Positions 1-9,128 of a stretch of DNA of 64,000 nucleotides are shown here, piece after piece. How positions within the stretch are numbered: the first letter of the stretch is position 1; each line of letters begins with the position of its first letter. The DNA comes from Flectobacillus longus (GTDB lineage: Bacteria; Bacteroidota; Bacteroidia; Cytophagales; Spirosomataceae): the NCBI RefSeq assembly GCF_030056705.1, contig NZ_JASHIC010000006.1, forward strand, positions 124,001-188,000, in the 5' to 3' direction. Under the pieces are notes generated by a model, which was given only the letters and a program-made list of their open reading frames with translations, was not told the DNA's origin and did no database searches. The translations under genes and the position numbers were made by a program.

Positions 1-20
1 AAACGCTTGTATTTTTCCGA

Positions 21-50
21 TTGTAAATGAAACCTTCTTGTGTAATTTTG
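21..50 (+). promoter_or_regulatory. Bacteroidota-type promoter for the HPP gene
   Basis: TTG at 21-23, a 19-nt spacer, then TAATTTTG at 43-50. This fits the Bacteroidota -33/-7 consensus (TTG, N19, TAnnTTTG). The start codon at 101 lies about 45 nt past the expected transcription start. Confidence 0.6.
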
Positions 51-100
51 TCTTATGATTATATGACTTAACCTATAGGCTAAGCATCTGAAACAAAACC

Positions 101-610
101 ATGAAAAATTATTTAGCAAAGTTTAAAACAAACGAGCGAAGCCCCGCTCGTCCTAAATGGACGCATGCCTTTAGTTCGGCCATCGGAGGATTGATTGGTA
201 TAGCGAGTATTGGTCTAATAGCTGAATGGACTCAAACACCCATGTTGATTGCTCCTTTTGGAGCTACTTGTATCTTGGCATTTGGTGTTCCAGATAGCCC
301 TTTGGCACAACCGAGGAATATCATTGGAGGACACTTAATCGCAGGAATTGTGGGCTTATGTTGTCTGTATTGGGTAGGAGACAGTATTTTTTCTATGTCA
401 TTGGGCGTAGGAATTTCATTAGCTATCATGCAACTCACCAAAACGGTACATCCGCCAGCAGGAGCTGACGTAATGGTGATTATTTTGACTCATGCCTCAT
501 GGAGCTTCTTGTTTACTCCCTTGCTGACAGGCGCAATCGTATTGGTTTTAGTTGCATTGATGTTTAATAATGCTCACAAAACTCGAAAGTATCCAAAGTA
601 CTGGCGATAG
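101..610 (+). CDS. HPP family integral membrane protein
   Basis: 169 aa. About four membrane helices follow a basic N-terminus. The segment at residues 51-78 (APFGATCILAF, then PRNIIGGH) and HPPAGAD at 117-123 are the family signature, which gives HPP proteins their name. The family is inner-membrane; plant and cyanobacterial members have been linked to nitrite transport, but no substrate can be deduced here. It is monocistronic, with a good promoter upstream and a strong hairpin terminator downstream (711-752). Family assignment is firm; function is not known. Confidence 0.9.
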   Translation: MKNYLAKFKTNERSPARPKWTHAFSSAIGGLIGIASIGLIAEWTQTPMLIAPFGATCILAFGVPDSPLAQPRNIIGGHLIAGIVGLCCLYWVGDSIFSMSLGVGISLAIMQLTKTVHPPAGADVMVIILTHASWSFLFTPLLTGAIVLVLVALMFNNAHKTRKYPKYWR

Positions 611-710
611 GATTCAAATTTGAAAATTAGGGAATTTGAAGATTTGAAAATGGAGCTATAAATAGGAGTCATCCCGAATTTAAGGTTGGGATTATTCTCC
701 AAGTTTTCAT

Positions 711-752
711 CAAAAAAAAGGGGTCGAAAATTGTTTTCTGCCCCCTTTTTTT
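711..752. terminator. Bidirectional hairpin terminator
   Basis: An A-run and GGGG pair with CCCC and a T-run around a TCGAAAA/TTTTCTG inner stem, so U-tracts exist in both directions. It ends the HPP transcript from the left and the CobW transcript from the right. Confidence 0.75.
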
Positions 753-783
753 GATACTATCTCGCTAGATTCTACTAGGCTTA

Positions 784-867
784 AGACGCAAGCATTGCGT
801 CTCTACTAATAAAATACCTATTTAAAATAATCACTCATTCACTCAATCTCAATTCACTCAATTTAAG
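784..867. repeat. Dispersed palindrome-headed 3'-end repeat, copy A
   Basis: Begins with the palindrome AGACGCAA-GCA-TTGCGTCT (784-102 offset, i.e. 784-802) followed by CTACTAATAAAATACCTAT and a tail rich in CACTCATTCACTCA. The whole 84 nt closely matches 16198-16281, and more loosely 49117-49198. It lies 15 nt past the stop of the minus-strand CobW gene. Confidence 0.7.
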
Positions 868-881
868 ATGACTCATGTTTA

Positions 882-1961
882 TCATTTTAGATTGAAAGGC
901 ATTTTAAAACTTGGGATATCGACTTGATTTGGGTCACTTTTACGACAATCTAATAACTGTTTTTCTATTAATGACCAAGTGGCTGGTTTTAAGGAAATTA
1001 TCTCAATTCTACTGTCTTTACGATAAGCTATCGAGCATTCATTCGCTGGCTCATCGGTTGTTTTATTGATAAAAATCCAGTTTTTTTCTCCTATTCTAAA
1101 TACACCTTTTATTCTTTCGAAGCCTTTTAATGAGTCAATCCAAGCTAATAATTGATTTTTTGAGAAAATTTCATCTGGATGAAACACCCAACCGCATCCA
1201 AAAGTACCCAAAGCGCGTCCTTCTCGTTTGATTGGCTTATTAGGTAATGGTTGTAGATTTTCTTCCTGATTTTCAGGGATTTGTATGTTTTCTAGCTGAT
1301 TTGAATGAGCATTCATATACACAGCTTTACGATGTGGATAGGGCTCTATATCAAGCCAATTGAGGTCTATTTCTCCCTTTTCTACAGCAGCAATCATAAC
1401 CTTTGGAGGGAAAAGCGCTTGTGCCCATTTAGCAAATTTTTGAAGCAGTTCATCGCTCGCTAAATCTGCCTTATTAGCGACCAAAACGTCTGCCAGCGTG
1501 ATTTGATCTTGATACACTTCATCGTCGAAGTACTTATCGTCCATTAATTGAATAGGATTGACTAAACAAATAGTCGCACGCAAGTCAATTACTTTTGACA
1601 AGAACTCGCCTTGCAATAAATCAATAATAGCTTCGGGATGAGCAATTCCTGTTGGTTCTATCAAAATTCGATGTGGTTTTACCTGACGAATACTCTGTGT
1701 AAGAGTCGTTTGCAAAGGCAAATTGGCAGTACAACAAATACATCCTCCAGCCACATAGCGAACAGCCATTTCTTGACCTTGACTTTGTGCTTCCATAGGA
1801 ATATGGTCGATAGAAACATCACCAAATTCGTTGACAATCACGAGCCAGCGCTCGTCGGCAGGTTTGTGCTTAAGAATATGTAAAATGGTTGTAGTTTTGC
1901 CAACACCCAAAAAACCTGTAATGATATTGGTAGGGATTTTATGAAGAATCTTTTTTTCCAT
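882..1961 (-). CDS. COG0523/CobW family GTP-binding protein (paralogue 1)
   Basis: 359 aa G3E-family P-loop GTPase. The P-loop (GFLGVGKTTT, residues 16-25), the switch region (NEFGDVSIDH, 44-53), the metal-binding CxCC motif (GGCICC, 72-77) and the NKAD base-recognition motif are all present, followed by a C-terminal CobW_C-type domain. Family members deliver Zn, Co, Ni or Fe to client proteins or act in metal stress; the client here is unknown. A second paralogue lies 0.57 kb upstream, with yidD between. The ATG at 1961 precedes the P-loop by the usual short beta strand. Confidence 0.88.
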   Translation of the reverse strand: MEKKILHKIPTNIITGFLGVGKTTTILHILKHKPADERWLVIVNEFGDVSIDHIPMEAQSQGQEMAVRYVAGGCICCTANLPLQTTLTQSIRQVKPHRILIEPTGIAHPEAIIDLLQGEFLSKVIDLRATICLVNPIQLMDDKYFDDEVYQDQITLADVLVANKADLASDELLQKFAKWAQALFPPKVMIAAVEKGEIDLNWLDIEPYPHRKAVYMNAHSNQLENIQIPENQEENLQPLPNKPIKREGRALGTFGCGWVFHPDEIFSKNQLLAWIDSLKGFERIKGVFRIGEKNWIFINKTTDEPANECSIAYRKDSRIEIISLKPATWSLIEKQLLDCRKSDPNQVDIPSFKMPFNLK

Positions 1962-2112
1962 GAGATAAAGAGGGATTAGGCAAGAAACACCTAAGGGATT
2001 GTGGACTGCGGATTTTTGATTTCAGCATCCAACTAAGTAATAGGAAAGATTACATTAATAACATATCTGTGGAACATATTGATTGCATTCTTTTGATTAC
2101 GGATTCATTATA

Positions 2113-2135
2113 ATAACTGATATACTGTTAACTTA
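2113..2135. repeat. 23-nt repeat shared with 27831-27853
   Basis: ATAACTGATATACTGTTAAC plus TTA here matches 27831-27853 with one mismatch. Both copies lie next to the 3' end of a minus-strand gene (yidD here, the exonuclease gene there), so it may be part of a 3'-UTR element. Confidence 0.45.
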
Positions 2136-2159
2136 TAACTTCTTTTTACTTGCCTATAT

Positions 2160-2399
2160 TTAGTGCTGCTCGCCTTTACGAGGCACTGGATCATGACCAC
2201 TGCCACCCCAAGGATGACAAGAGGAAATACGTTTTAGCCCCAGACGAGTTCCTTTCCAAATCCCCCATTCTTGAATAGCCTCAATCATGTATTGTGAACA
2301 CGTTGGGTTATAGCGACAAGCATTAGGGAAATATGGAGAGATAATAGCCTGATAAACGCGTACCAATGCAATCAAAAGCTGAGCAAACAATTTATACAT
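2160..2399 (-). CDS. yidD: Membrane protein insertion efficiency factor YidD
   Basis: 79 aa, the normal YidD size. It has an amphipathic N-terminal helix, the Cys motif [15 protein letters not shown], and the C-terminal [13 protein letters not shown] block that defines the family. YidD lies at the inner face of the membrane and assists YidC-dependent insertion. In many bacteria it sits between rnpA and yidC; here neither is nearby and it is flanked by the two CobW paralogues, so it may have its own promoter. Very secure assignment. Confidence 0.95.
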   Translation of the reverse strand: MYKLFAQLLIALVRVYQAIISPYFPNACRYNPTCSQYMIEAIQEWGIWKGTRLGLKRISSCHPWGGSGHDPVPRKGEQH

Positions 2400-2528
2400 G
2401 AGATTTTATGTTGTAAGCTAATGTTAATAGTTAGTTGTGTATCTGCTATTGGAAGTGAATGATAGAAAATGAAACCCCAAAAACTAATGTAATTATTTAT
2501 TCAAAATTTCTCACTCTTAACTCAGCCC

Positions 2529-3548
2529 TTACACAATACATTCCTGAATTTGGAGCTGTAGTGCTTTCCAATCGAGTGGCTCTGACGAAATGAGCTCTAG
2601 ACGGCTATCTCTTCTGTATGCCAAATAATGGCTCGTTGGCATACCTTCTACGCAATTGTACAAATACCAATCTTCGCCTGTTCGTAAGATTCCTTTAGCT
2701 CGATGGATTTTATTGTCAAAATACCAACGTACTATCAACATATTGAGTTTATTGAGGTCGAATACTTCTTTATGCGAAAAAATCCAGCCACACGAATAAC
2801 TTCCCAAGCCTTTGTTGGGTTTCATGAGGGGTTTTCCAACTCTTGGTACTTGTTGGAACAAAACAGATTGAGTCGTATGATTTTCTACTGGCGACTCGTG
2901 CTCTAAATGCTCATTTGGGAATTGAGGTAAACGATTTTCATCAATTCCTAAACTTAGCCATTCTGGCTTTAGACGTCCTTGCTCAATCCTATCTACAACT
3001 AATTTGGGTGGATATATCTCATCGGCATATTCCCAAAAAAACTCAAGTTCCTCCTCGGTACACAAATCAGTTTTATTGGCAACCAATACATCTGCTAGAG
3101 AAATCTGGTCGAGATAAGTGCCATCGGTTTGATAACGCTCACGACTTAATTGTGCTGGATTTAAGATACAAATTGTGGTGTCAACATAGATATCGTTGGA
3201 AAAGGCACGGCTTCGTAGCAAATCTAAAATACTCGCTGGATGCCCCATCCCTGTTGGTTCAATCAAAATGCGATTAGGACGCAAACGTGTGAGCATCATT
3301 TGAAGCGAAAAGTGCATATTTTGTGCCGCTGAGCAACAAATACAGCCTCCTTCAACTTCCACGACTTGCAATTCCTTGTCGCCTTCGGATGCTAACGTAA
3401 GATGATCAATTGATACTTCCCCAAAGTCATTGACTAATACTGCCCATTTTTCGTCTTCTGGCTTCTGCTTGAGCAGATTGACAATAGCGGTGGTTTTTCC
3501 AACTCCCAAATAGCCAGTAATCAAATTGACTGGTATTCTCTCCAACAT
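2529..3548 (-). CDS. COG0523/CobW family GTP-binding protein (paralogue 2)
   Basis: 339 aa, clearly homologous to the 882-1961 protein. It has the P-loop GYLGVGKTT at 12-20, NDFGEVSIDH, the CxCC motif (GGCICC, 67-72), TGMGHPASILDLL and NKTD. The same C-terminal GTPase-associated domain follows a linker that differs from paralogue 1. It probably handles a transition metal. Having two divergent copies side by side suggests different metals or different clients rather than simple redundancy. It starts 28 nt downstream of the smpB stop and may be co-transcribed with it. Confidence 0.88.
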   Translation of the reverse strand: MLERIPVNLITGYLGVGKTTAIVNLLKQKPEDEKWAVLVNDFGEVSIDHLTLASEGDKELQVVEVEGGCICCSAAQNMHFSLQMMLTRLRPNRILIEPTGMGHPASILDLLRSRAFSNDIYVDTTICILNPAQLSRERYQTDGTYLDQISLADVLVANKTDLCTEEELEFFWEYADEIYPPKLVVDRIEQGRLKPEWLSLGIDENRLPQFPNEHLEHESPVENHTTQSVLFQQVPRVGKPLMKPNKGLGSYSCGWIFSHKEVFDLNKLNMLIVRWYFDNKIHRAKGILRTGEDWYLYNCVEGMPTSHYLAYRRDSRLELISSEPLDWKALQLQIQECIV

Positions 3549-3576
3549 AATTTTATATTTTTACTGAAACGTGCGT

Positions 3577-4032
3577 TTATTCTCGTTCCATATTACGTTT
3601 TACATCTTTTTCCTTGATGGTTTCACGCTTATCGTAAAGCTTTTTACCTTTCGCTAGTGCGATTTCTACCTTAGCAAAACCTCTATCCGAAATATACATA
3701 CGTGTGGGAACCATGGTTAAACCTTGGTCTTTTAGTTTGTTTTGTAACTTCCCTAACTCACGTTTGGTTAACAACAACTTTCTATCACGAAGAGGTTCGT
3801 GATTGTAGTGAGTTCCTTCGCTATATTTTGAAATATTCATCTGACGGATAAAAAGCTCTTCATCCAAAAACACGCAATACGCATCTGTAAGATTTACTTT
3901 TCCTTGACGAATAGATTTGATTTCGGTTCCCATTAGCATAATTCCTGCTGTATAGGTTTCTAGGAAAAAGTATTCAAAAGAGGCTCTTTTGTTTTTGATG
4001 TTAATACTTTTTTCAATTTTTTCTTTTCCCAT
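3577..4032 (-). CDS. smpB: SsrA-binding protein SmpB
   Basis: 151 aa from the ATG at 4032. Binds tmRNA and brings it to stalled ribosomes for trans-translation. Visible family motifs are NIKNKRASFEYFFLE at the start, AGIMLMGTEIKSIRQG, RDRKLLLTKRE, LVPTRMYISDRGFAKVEIALAKGKKLYDKRE and a basic C-terminal tail. The frame is open to 4122, but those 30 extra residues are translated from a TGTGAATTGTGAATGAGTG-type intergenic repeat and do not resemble SmpB, so I choose 4032. No tmRNA gene is visible in the window. Confidence 0.95.
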   Translation of the reverse strand: MGKEKIEKSINIKNKRASFEYFFLETYTAGIMLMGTEIKSIRQGKVNLTDAYCVFLDEELFIRQMNISKYSEGTHYNHEPLRDRKLLLTKRELGKLQNKLKDQGLTMVPTRMYISDRGFAKVEIALAKGKKLYDKRETIKEKDVKRNMERE

Positions 4033-4124
4033 TTTTTTAATTGTGATTGTGTGAATTGTGAATGAGTGATTTATCTCATTCATTTCAATTTCATAAATAG
4101 TTTTTTGCTCAAAAGATGACAAAA

Positions 4125-4155
4125 AAAGCCATACAGTTTATGGCTGTATGGCTTT
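4125..4155 (-). terminator. Terminator of the OmpH-like gene
   Basis: Perfect 12-bp stem AAAGCCATACAG (4125-4136) / CTGTATGGCTTT (4144-4155) with a 7-nt loop, followed on the minus strand by a T-run (the A-run at 4121-4127). It lies 39 nt past the OmpH-like stop codon. Confidence 0.75.
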
Positions 4156-4193
4156 ATGAGCAAAAGACTTATAGCTAAGTCGGGCAGATAAGA

Positions 4194-4796
4194 TTATTTC
4201 TTAGCAGCCCCTTTTTTCTCAGCGTATTCTTTGTTAAGACCGTCAATAATTTGCTGTGTTACATCTACTGCGTTGTCAGCATATAGAATACCACCACCAT
4301 TTGAACTATAACCTAAAACAAACTCGTATTTGTTCTCAGCATTGTGCTTTTTGATATACTCACGAATGTTTGTATAAAGTTCTTCTTGTTTTTTAGCTTG
4401 CTCTTGAGCCAAAGATGCTTGTTTTTGTTGACTGTATTGTTGCAATTCGCCAGCTTTCTTTCTCAACATCATATCTGCTGCTTGCAATTCTGCTTGAGTC
4501 ATTGCTTGCGCACGTTGTTGGATAGCAGCGCCTTCAGTTTGAAGTGCACGCTCACGTTGACCTAAATCAACTTGTAAACGGTAACCTTTGTTTTCAAATT
4601 CTTTTTGAGCGTCTTTGTAAAATTGATAGTTCGTCAACAAAGAATCTGTATTTACAAAAACTACTTTTTTTCCGTCAACTGAGATTGCAGCAGAAGATGA
4701 AGAAGCTGTACTTGCTTTTTCTTCGCCTTTGTTACAAGAGAATAAAGTTGTTGCAATTGCCAAACCTCCACACAAAATTAGGGATAATTTTTTCAT
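4194..4796 (-). CDS. OmpH/Skp-like periplasmic chaperone, predicted lipoprotein
   Basis: 200 aa. The N-terminal signal ends in a lipobox (TTLFSC, Cys 21), then a Ser/Ala-rich linker, then an OmpH/Skp-type domain: VVFVNTDSLLTNY strand, a long Gln/Glu/Ala-rich coiled coil (about residues 65-150) and a final strand around YVLGYSSNGGGILYADNAVDVT. Skp chaperones outer-membrane proteins in the periplasm. Lipidated variants are common in Bacteroidota. A -7 box (4852-4859) and a terminator (4125-4155) suggest it is transcribed alone. Confidence 0.88.
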   Translation of the reverse strand: MKKLSLILCGGLAIATTLFSCNKGEEKASTASSSSAAISVDGKKVVFVNTDSLLTNYQFYKDAQKEFENKGYRLQVDLGQRERALQTEGAAIQQRAQAMTQAELQAADMMLRKKAGELQQYSQQKQASLAQEQAKKQEELYTNIREYIKKHNAENKYEFVLGYSSNGGGILYADNAVDVTQQIIDGLNKEYAEKKGAAKK

Positions 4797-4851
4797 TTTT
4801 AAATTGTTAATAGTATTGATAAATCAGATGATACTTGTTAAAAAATGTTCG

Positions 4852-4859
4852 CAAAGATA
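4852..4859 (-). promoter_or_regulatory. -7 promoter box for the OmpH-like gene
   Basis: Minus-strand TATCTTTGC, a strong match to TAnnTTTG. It is 56 nt upstream of the ATG at 4796. No clear -33 TTG at the expected spacing. Confidence 0.5.
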
Positions 4860-5033
4860 GTTTTTTTTAGGAATTATCCATCGTTTTCTCACTGTTACTC
4901 AGCATGGTATTGGTGTGGGTGACTGCCTATCTATCTGATGCTAATCTTTGACAAGATAATCATTCTTGACCCAAAAATGCAAATCGGGATTGGGGAATAG
5001 CAGATTTTGGAAGTAGTACATTTAATAATACCC

Positions 5034-5405
5034 TCATTTCTTGACTAATTGTCTTACCTGAAAACCACTTAGTGCCCCTAAGCCCCCAATTAACCCTCCA
5101 ACTACAAGCGTCACCACGAATAATACAACGGCACTTCCTCCTAAAGGTAAAACACCTGCAATTTTGGTAGTTAATATGCCTTCGCTTCGCCAATGGCTCC
5201 AAAAAGCCATCATAAACCAAACGAGAACATTGATTATTGTACCAACGCGAAATGCACTTCCTGCCGAACCTGCCAATAAAAACGCTGCAATAGCGCTAGC
5301 CAAAGCCACAGACCACCACGGTAATAAATACTGAAATAAGATGGCTAGTGCCAATAATAGCCCTGCAAAGGGACTCAATATGGTGTTATTTGAAGATTTG
5401 CTCAT
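5034..5405 (-). CDS. Small integral membrane protein, function unknown
   Basis: 123 aa with about four hydrophobic helices (residues 8-28, 30-48, 55-70, 86-115) separated by very short loops, and a basic C-terminal tail (QVRQLVKK). I do not recognise a named family. It is 56 nt downstream of the penicillin-acylase-family gene on the same strand and could share its transcript. An overlapping 86-codon frame at 4960-5220 shows no protein-like features. Confidence 0.7.
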   Translation of the reverse strand: MSKSSNNTILSPFAGLLLALAILFQYLLPWWSVALASAIAAFLLAGSAGSAFRVGTIINVLVWFMMAFWSHWRSEGILTTKIAGVLPLGGSAVVLFVVTLVVGGLIGGLGALSGFQVRQLVKK

Positions 5406-5461
5406 TTGCTTTCTACTATTTTGAATAAAACATCGTAAAATGATATGACTGTCTAATCTTA

Positions 5462-7903
5462 CTATTTCTTTTTCAAGACTAAGGTTTGTTTGATTCTTTC
5501 ACTTTTTTCTTCTTTGTTTTGTAAGAAAAGTAAAGAATTTAATTCTCCCTTACGCCAAGTTTCGATCATATCGTCATAATGTGGGCTTCCGGGGTTTCCT
5601 GACTGTCCACCAGGGAATACGCCATATCCTTTTACCGATTTGTCTTTGCCTAATTGTACAATCATACGCCACGATGGTCCTGTACGACCCGTTGTAGCAT
5701 TGACGATTCCGCTTCCTCCACCAATTTTGACATCCATTTTACTCAAAGCATCTAAGCCCGGAATCAAGTGTTTGATGTCTGTTGATTTATATTTTTCCCA
5801 AGCCCAAGCTGTTCCTATTGGTGCATTTTGCCATTTTGTCAAACTGTCAATCGTTGCATTGAGTGTTACATTGGCTAATTCTTCGATGGTTTCTTTCTTA
5901 TCTTTTGTTCTTAGGTCATCGAACCATGCTGCGTTCGGTTGCTTCAAAATCAATTGTAGCGTACGTGCATGCGATGGCGATTTCATCGGAATATTTTTGT
6001 CATAACCAAAATCGTCTTCCCAAATGGCATTGTTCAACAAATCTACCCAAACAGCAAATAAAGTTGGGCCTATTTCATCAGGATTATTGTATTTATTCCA
6101 AAGCTGTAAGACACGCAATGCTTCCATTTGTTTTTGCGTAGGTTTTTTCACAAAACTCAACATAGTTGGCAACCAATCTTCGGCTTTGAGATTATAATTA
6201 TCATTTTGTAATTCTCTCAAGCTATCAACCGTTGCTTTGTTCATGGTTTGTAGACGAGTATTGATACGGCGTCCACGCTCGGCAGGGGCAAATTCCCAGT
6301 TAATATAATAAGGATATTTAGGGTCGGTTGACGACTGGTTTGCCGAGCTTACAAAACCACGTTTAGGATTTTTTACATGGGGATTATGCAATTGAGGAAT
6401 AAAACCTTGCCAATCAGCCGCAGGGTTAGTGCCATCCAAAATGTATTTGCCTTGCTCACGAGCTTTTAGTGGGAATTTCCCATTGACCCACAAGGCAATA
6501 TCGTTTTGATTACTGGCAAAAATAAAGTTTTGGGCAGGTGCCGAATAATATCCTAAGGCTTTCACATATTCATCATAATTTTTGGCACGGTTCAAATGAT
6601 AGAAGGCACTTAATTCTTGTGATTTTTCGTGAGCGATCCAACGCAAGGCGTGACCAGTCGGGATATTGTCACGAATAGGTTTTTCGTTGTCCAAATATAC
6701 AACGGGACCATGATGTGTATAAAGAACTGTGTCTACTACCGTTTTTCCACCTTTTACGGTGTAGGTTTCTATTCGTTTTTGGATTTTTTTCCATTGGTTG
6801 TAGTGCCAATATTCTTCTTTCTTAGCATCCTTAAATTTTACTTGATACCAGTCTACCACATCAGCACCCACATTGGTTACCCCCCATGCAATATCATTGT
6901 TGAAACCGATGATTACATTGGGCGTTCCTGGCATAGTGGAACCATAAACATTTACCCCTGGCGCTGTCAACTGAACTTGATACCAAATAGATGGTAAGCT
7001 CAAGGTTAGGTGTGGGTCGTTGGATAAAATCGGCAAGCCTGTTACAGACTTTTCGCCACCTACAGCCCAGTTATTTGAACCTATTCCTTTGTCACGTTCT
7101 TCGGCTACTTTATTACTTCCAATTCCGACAAAATCAACAGGAGCTTTGGGTAATGGAATAGGTTTAAAATCTAAAGGCGTTCCTTCTGGAATAATGGGGC
7201 TTTCTTTGAAAGGATAGTTAGGAAAAAGCTCTTCGGCTACTGCTTTACCATATTTTCCTAAAATATTAGTCATGCGCAAATCGTCTGTACCAGAAGCAAG
7301 GACAAATGACATATTTTTGAGAAACAAAGCACTTTTGATAGGAGTCCACGGCTCTGGAGCATAGCCTAGCAATTTATATTCAACAGGATAATCTCTTGGC
7401 TTAAGCTGAGAAATATAGGCGTTGATACCGTCCGAATAAGCTTCAAGTGCCACTTTGCCTTTGGGATCTTCCATCATTCCTTCAAAAGACTTTTCTGCAC
7501 CAAAAACCGACCCCATTCTTCGTTGATAGCGGTCTTGTTCGAGGGCTTTTTCACCCACAATTTCAGTTAAACGACCTGCTGCAAAATGAGTCTGAAACTC
7601 CATTTGCCAGAGGCGGTCTTTTGCCGTAATATAGCCTTGTGCTAAATACAAGTCGTGGTCGTTTTGGGCAAAAATATGTGGTACGCCCGTTTCGTCATAT
7701 TCTATCGTAACTTCGTCTTGTAAGCCTGAAATATTTAATACTTGGGGCTCAGATTTTGGGGCAATAGCTTCGGCATTAGTCCAGAAGCCTGTAAATGGAC
7801 TTAGAAAATTTCCCATCGGAGGAACAGTCCCCCAGCCACGATTTAGGGCATAGCAAAGACCTACAGTAATACCGACAGTAACAAGAGTTTTAACAACTTT
7901 CAT
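5462..7903 (-). CDS. Penicillin acylase family protein (Ntn hydrolase)
   Basis: 813 aa, full length for the family. An N-terminal membrane/signal segment (residues 3-21) is followed by an alpha region (TIEYDETGVPHIFAQNDHDL) and the self-processing site GSNNWAVGG at 275-283, where Ser276 would become the N-terminal nucleophile of the beta subunit. Later family blocks NDPHL, MPGTPNVIIGFN and ANQSSTDPKYPYYI are intact. Such enzymes hydrolyse amide bonds of N-acyl compounds; in Gram-negatives several are acyl-homoserine-lactone or aculeacin acylases. The substrate cannot be told here. Periplasmic or membrane-anchored location is inferred. Confidence 0.92.
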   Translation of the reverse strand: MKVVKTLVTVGITVGLCYALNRGWGTVPPMGNFLSPFTGFWTNAEAIAPKSEPQVLNISGLQDEVTIEYDETGVPHIFAQNDHDLYLAQGYITAKDRLWQMEFQTHFAAGRLTEIVGEKALEQDRYQRRMGSVFGAEKSFEGMMEDPKGKVALEAYSDGINAYISQLKPRDYPVEYKLLGYAPEPWTPIKSALFLKNMSFVLASGTDDLRMTNILGKYGKAVAEELFPNYPFKESPIIPEGTPLDFKPIPLPKAPVDFVGIGSNKVAEERDKGIGSNNWAVGGEKSVTGLPILSNDPHLTLSLPSIWYQVQLTAPGVNVYGSTMPGTPNVIIGFNNDIAWGVTNVGADVVDWYQVKFKDAKKEEYWHYNQWKKIQKRIETYTVKGGKTVVDTVLYTHHGPVVYLDNEKPIRDNIPTGHALRWIAHEKSQELSAFYHLNRAKNYDEYVKALGYYSAPAQNFIFASNQNDIALWVNGKFPLKAREQGKYILDGTNPAADWQGFIPQLHNPHVKNPKRGFVSSANQSSTDPKYPYYINWEFAPAERGRRINTRLQTMNKATVDSLRELQNDNYNLKAEDWLPTMLSFVKKPTQKQMEALRVLQLWNKYNNPDEIGPTLFAVWVDLLNNAIWEDDFGYDKNIPMKSPSHARTLQLILKQPNAAWFDDLRTKDKKETIEELANVTLNATIDSLTKWQNAPIGTAWAWEKYKSTDIKHLIPGLDALSKMDVKIGGGSGIVNATTGRTGPSWRMIVQLGKDKSVKGYGVFPGGQSGNPGSPHYDDMIETWRKGELNSLLFLQNKEEKSERIKQTLVLKKK

Positions 7904-8178
7904 TGGGTGGTTGCGTTTTAGTTTGGTGAATCGGCAAGTTTACAGCGTTCAATTATTGAACAATTGCAATATTTTTTATAAATATAAACATTAGAAATAG
8001 AAGAACAATTACTAGCTTGATTACATTAAGTAATTAGCAATGCTTTTTAAATAGGGAAGCTTTGGGGAAAGAGAAAAATTTTGATAAACTATTTGCAAAA
8101 CTCTCGACTCATCCTTTTTCACAATAGCTTAAATATATTTTCTTTTTTGTAAAAACATACAATATCACACGTTTTAAC

Positions 8179-9012
8179 ATGATACAATCCATTATTTTTC
8201 AAGGACATAGAGGTTGTAGAGGACTTTTACCAGAAAATACTATCCCAGCCTTCTTGGAGGCTTTGAAGTACCCTATTGACTATCTGGAATTAGATGTCTG
8301 TCTGAGTAAAGATCTCGATGTGGTAGTTTCACACGAGCCGTATATCAACTCACTTTTTTGTTCACATCCAACAGGTAAGGCTGTGCTTAAAAGAGAGGAG
8401 AAAGACCTTAATTTGTTTCAGCTTTCTTATGAACAAATTCGCAGTTTTGATGTTGGTCAAAGAGGAAATAAGTTATTTCCAGAGCAAAAGCCAATGGCAG
8501 CTCACAAACCCTTGCTTGCTGAAATGTTAAAGGCTTGTGAAGCACAACGCAAAAAATATCCTGATTTTGGGTATAACATCGAAATCAAATCAGAGGAAAA
8601 AGAATATGGTATTAGCCAGCCTCAAGAGGTAAATGTATTTTGTGACAAAGTATTTGAAGTCTTGAAAAATATTAATCCTGAGCATGTTATTGTTCAGAGT
8701 TTTGACTTTAATATTTTGAAATACTGCAAACAACAAATGGATTTGGGAGTTTATCCTAAAGTACAACTTTCGGCTTTGGTGACTAATGAAGGAGTTCGTC
8801 CATCTTTAGAAAAGTTGGGATTTTTACCTGATTATTTTAGCCCTTACTATAAAAGTTTAACGGAAGGTAAAATAGAGATTTGTCACCAAAAAGGAATTCG
8901 TGTGGTGCCTTGGACGATTAATGAAATAGAAGATATGCGTCGTTTGATTATGATGGGTGTCGATGGAATTATCACTGATTATCCGAATAGAATAGATGAT
9001 ATTTTAAGTTGA
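8179..9012 (+). CDS. Glycerophosphodiester phosphodiesterase
   Basis: 277 aa GDPD-family TIM barrel. GHRGCRGLLPENTIPAF (9-25) supplies the HRG...PENT metal/catalytic motif, LELDVCLSKD gives the second acidic cluster, and the C-terminal end has VVPWTINEIEDMRRLIMMGVDG, the usual last strands. It hydrolyses glycerophosphodiesters to glycerol-3-phosphate and an alcohol. No signal peptide is obvious, so it is probably cytoplasmic. Followed by ispE 116 nt later. Confidence 0.92.
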   Translation: MIQSIIFQGHRGCRGLLPENTIPAFLEALKYPIDYLELDVCLSKDLDVVVSHEPYINSLFCSHPTGKAVLKREEKDLNLFQLSYEQIRSFDVGQRGNKLFPEQKPMAAHKPLLAEMLKACEAQRKKYPDFGYNIEIKSEEKEYGISQPQEVNVFCDKVFEVLKNINPEHVIVQSFDFNILKYCKQQMDLGVYPKVQLSALVTNEGVRPSLEKLGFLPDYFSPYYKSLTEGKIEICHQKGIRVVPWTINEIEDMRRLIMMGVDGIITDYPNRIDDILS

Positions 9013-9128
9013 TAAACTTTACAAAAAATTAGTCAAAGTATGATACTTAAACTAGAGTGTATAGACTTACACTACGCCTCTAGTATATTTGTGACTACTA
9101 AACATTAAACATATTAGAATTACTCAAA

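Noticed and set aside
2843-3277. 144-codon plus-strand ORF opposite the second CobW gene
   Set aside because: Antisense to a gene with full family motifs; its translation is low-complexity in character and has no start context or recognisable domain.
4033-4122. 30-residue N-terminal extension of SmpB
   Set aside because: Encoded by a simple intergenic repeat (TGTGAATTGTGAATGAGTG) and absent from the family; ATG 4032 fits SmpB length.
4960-5220. 86-codon minus-strand ORF overlapping the small membrane protein
   Set aside because: Cys/Arg-rich out-of-frame translation; the overlapping frame gives a sensible membrane protein.
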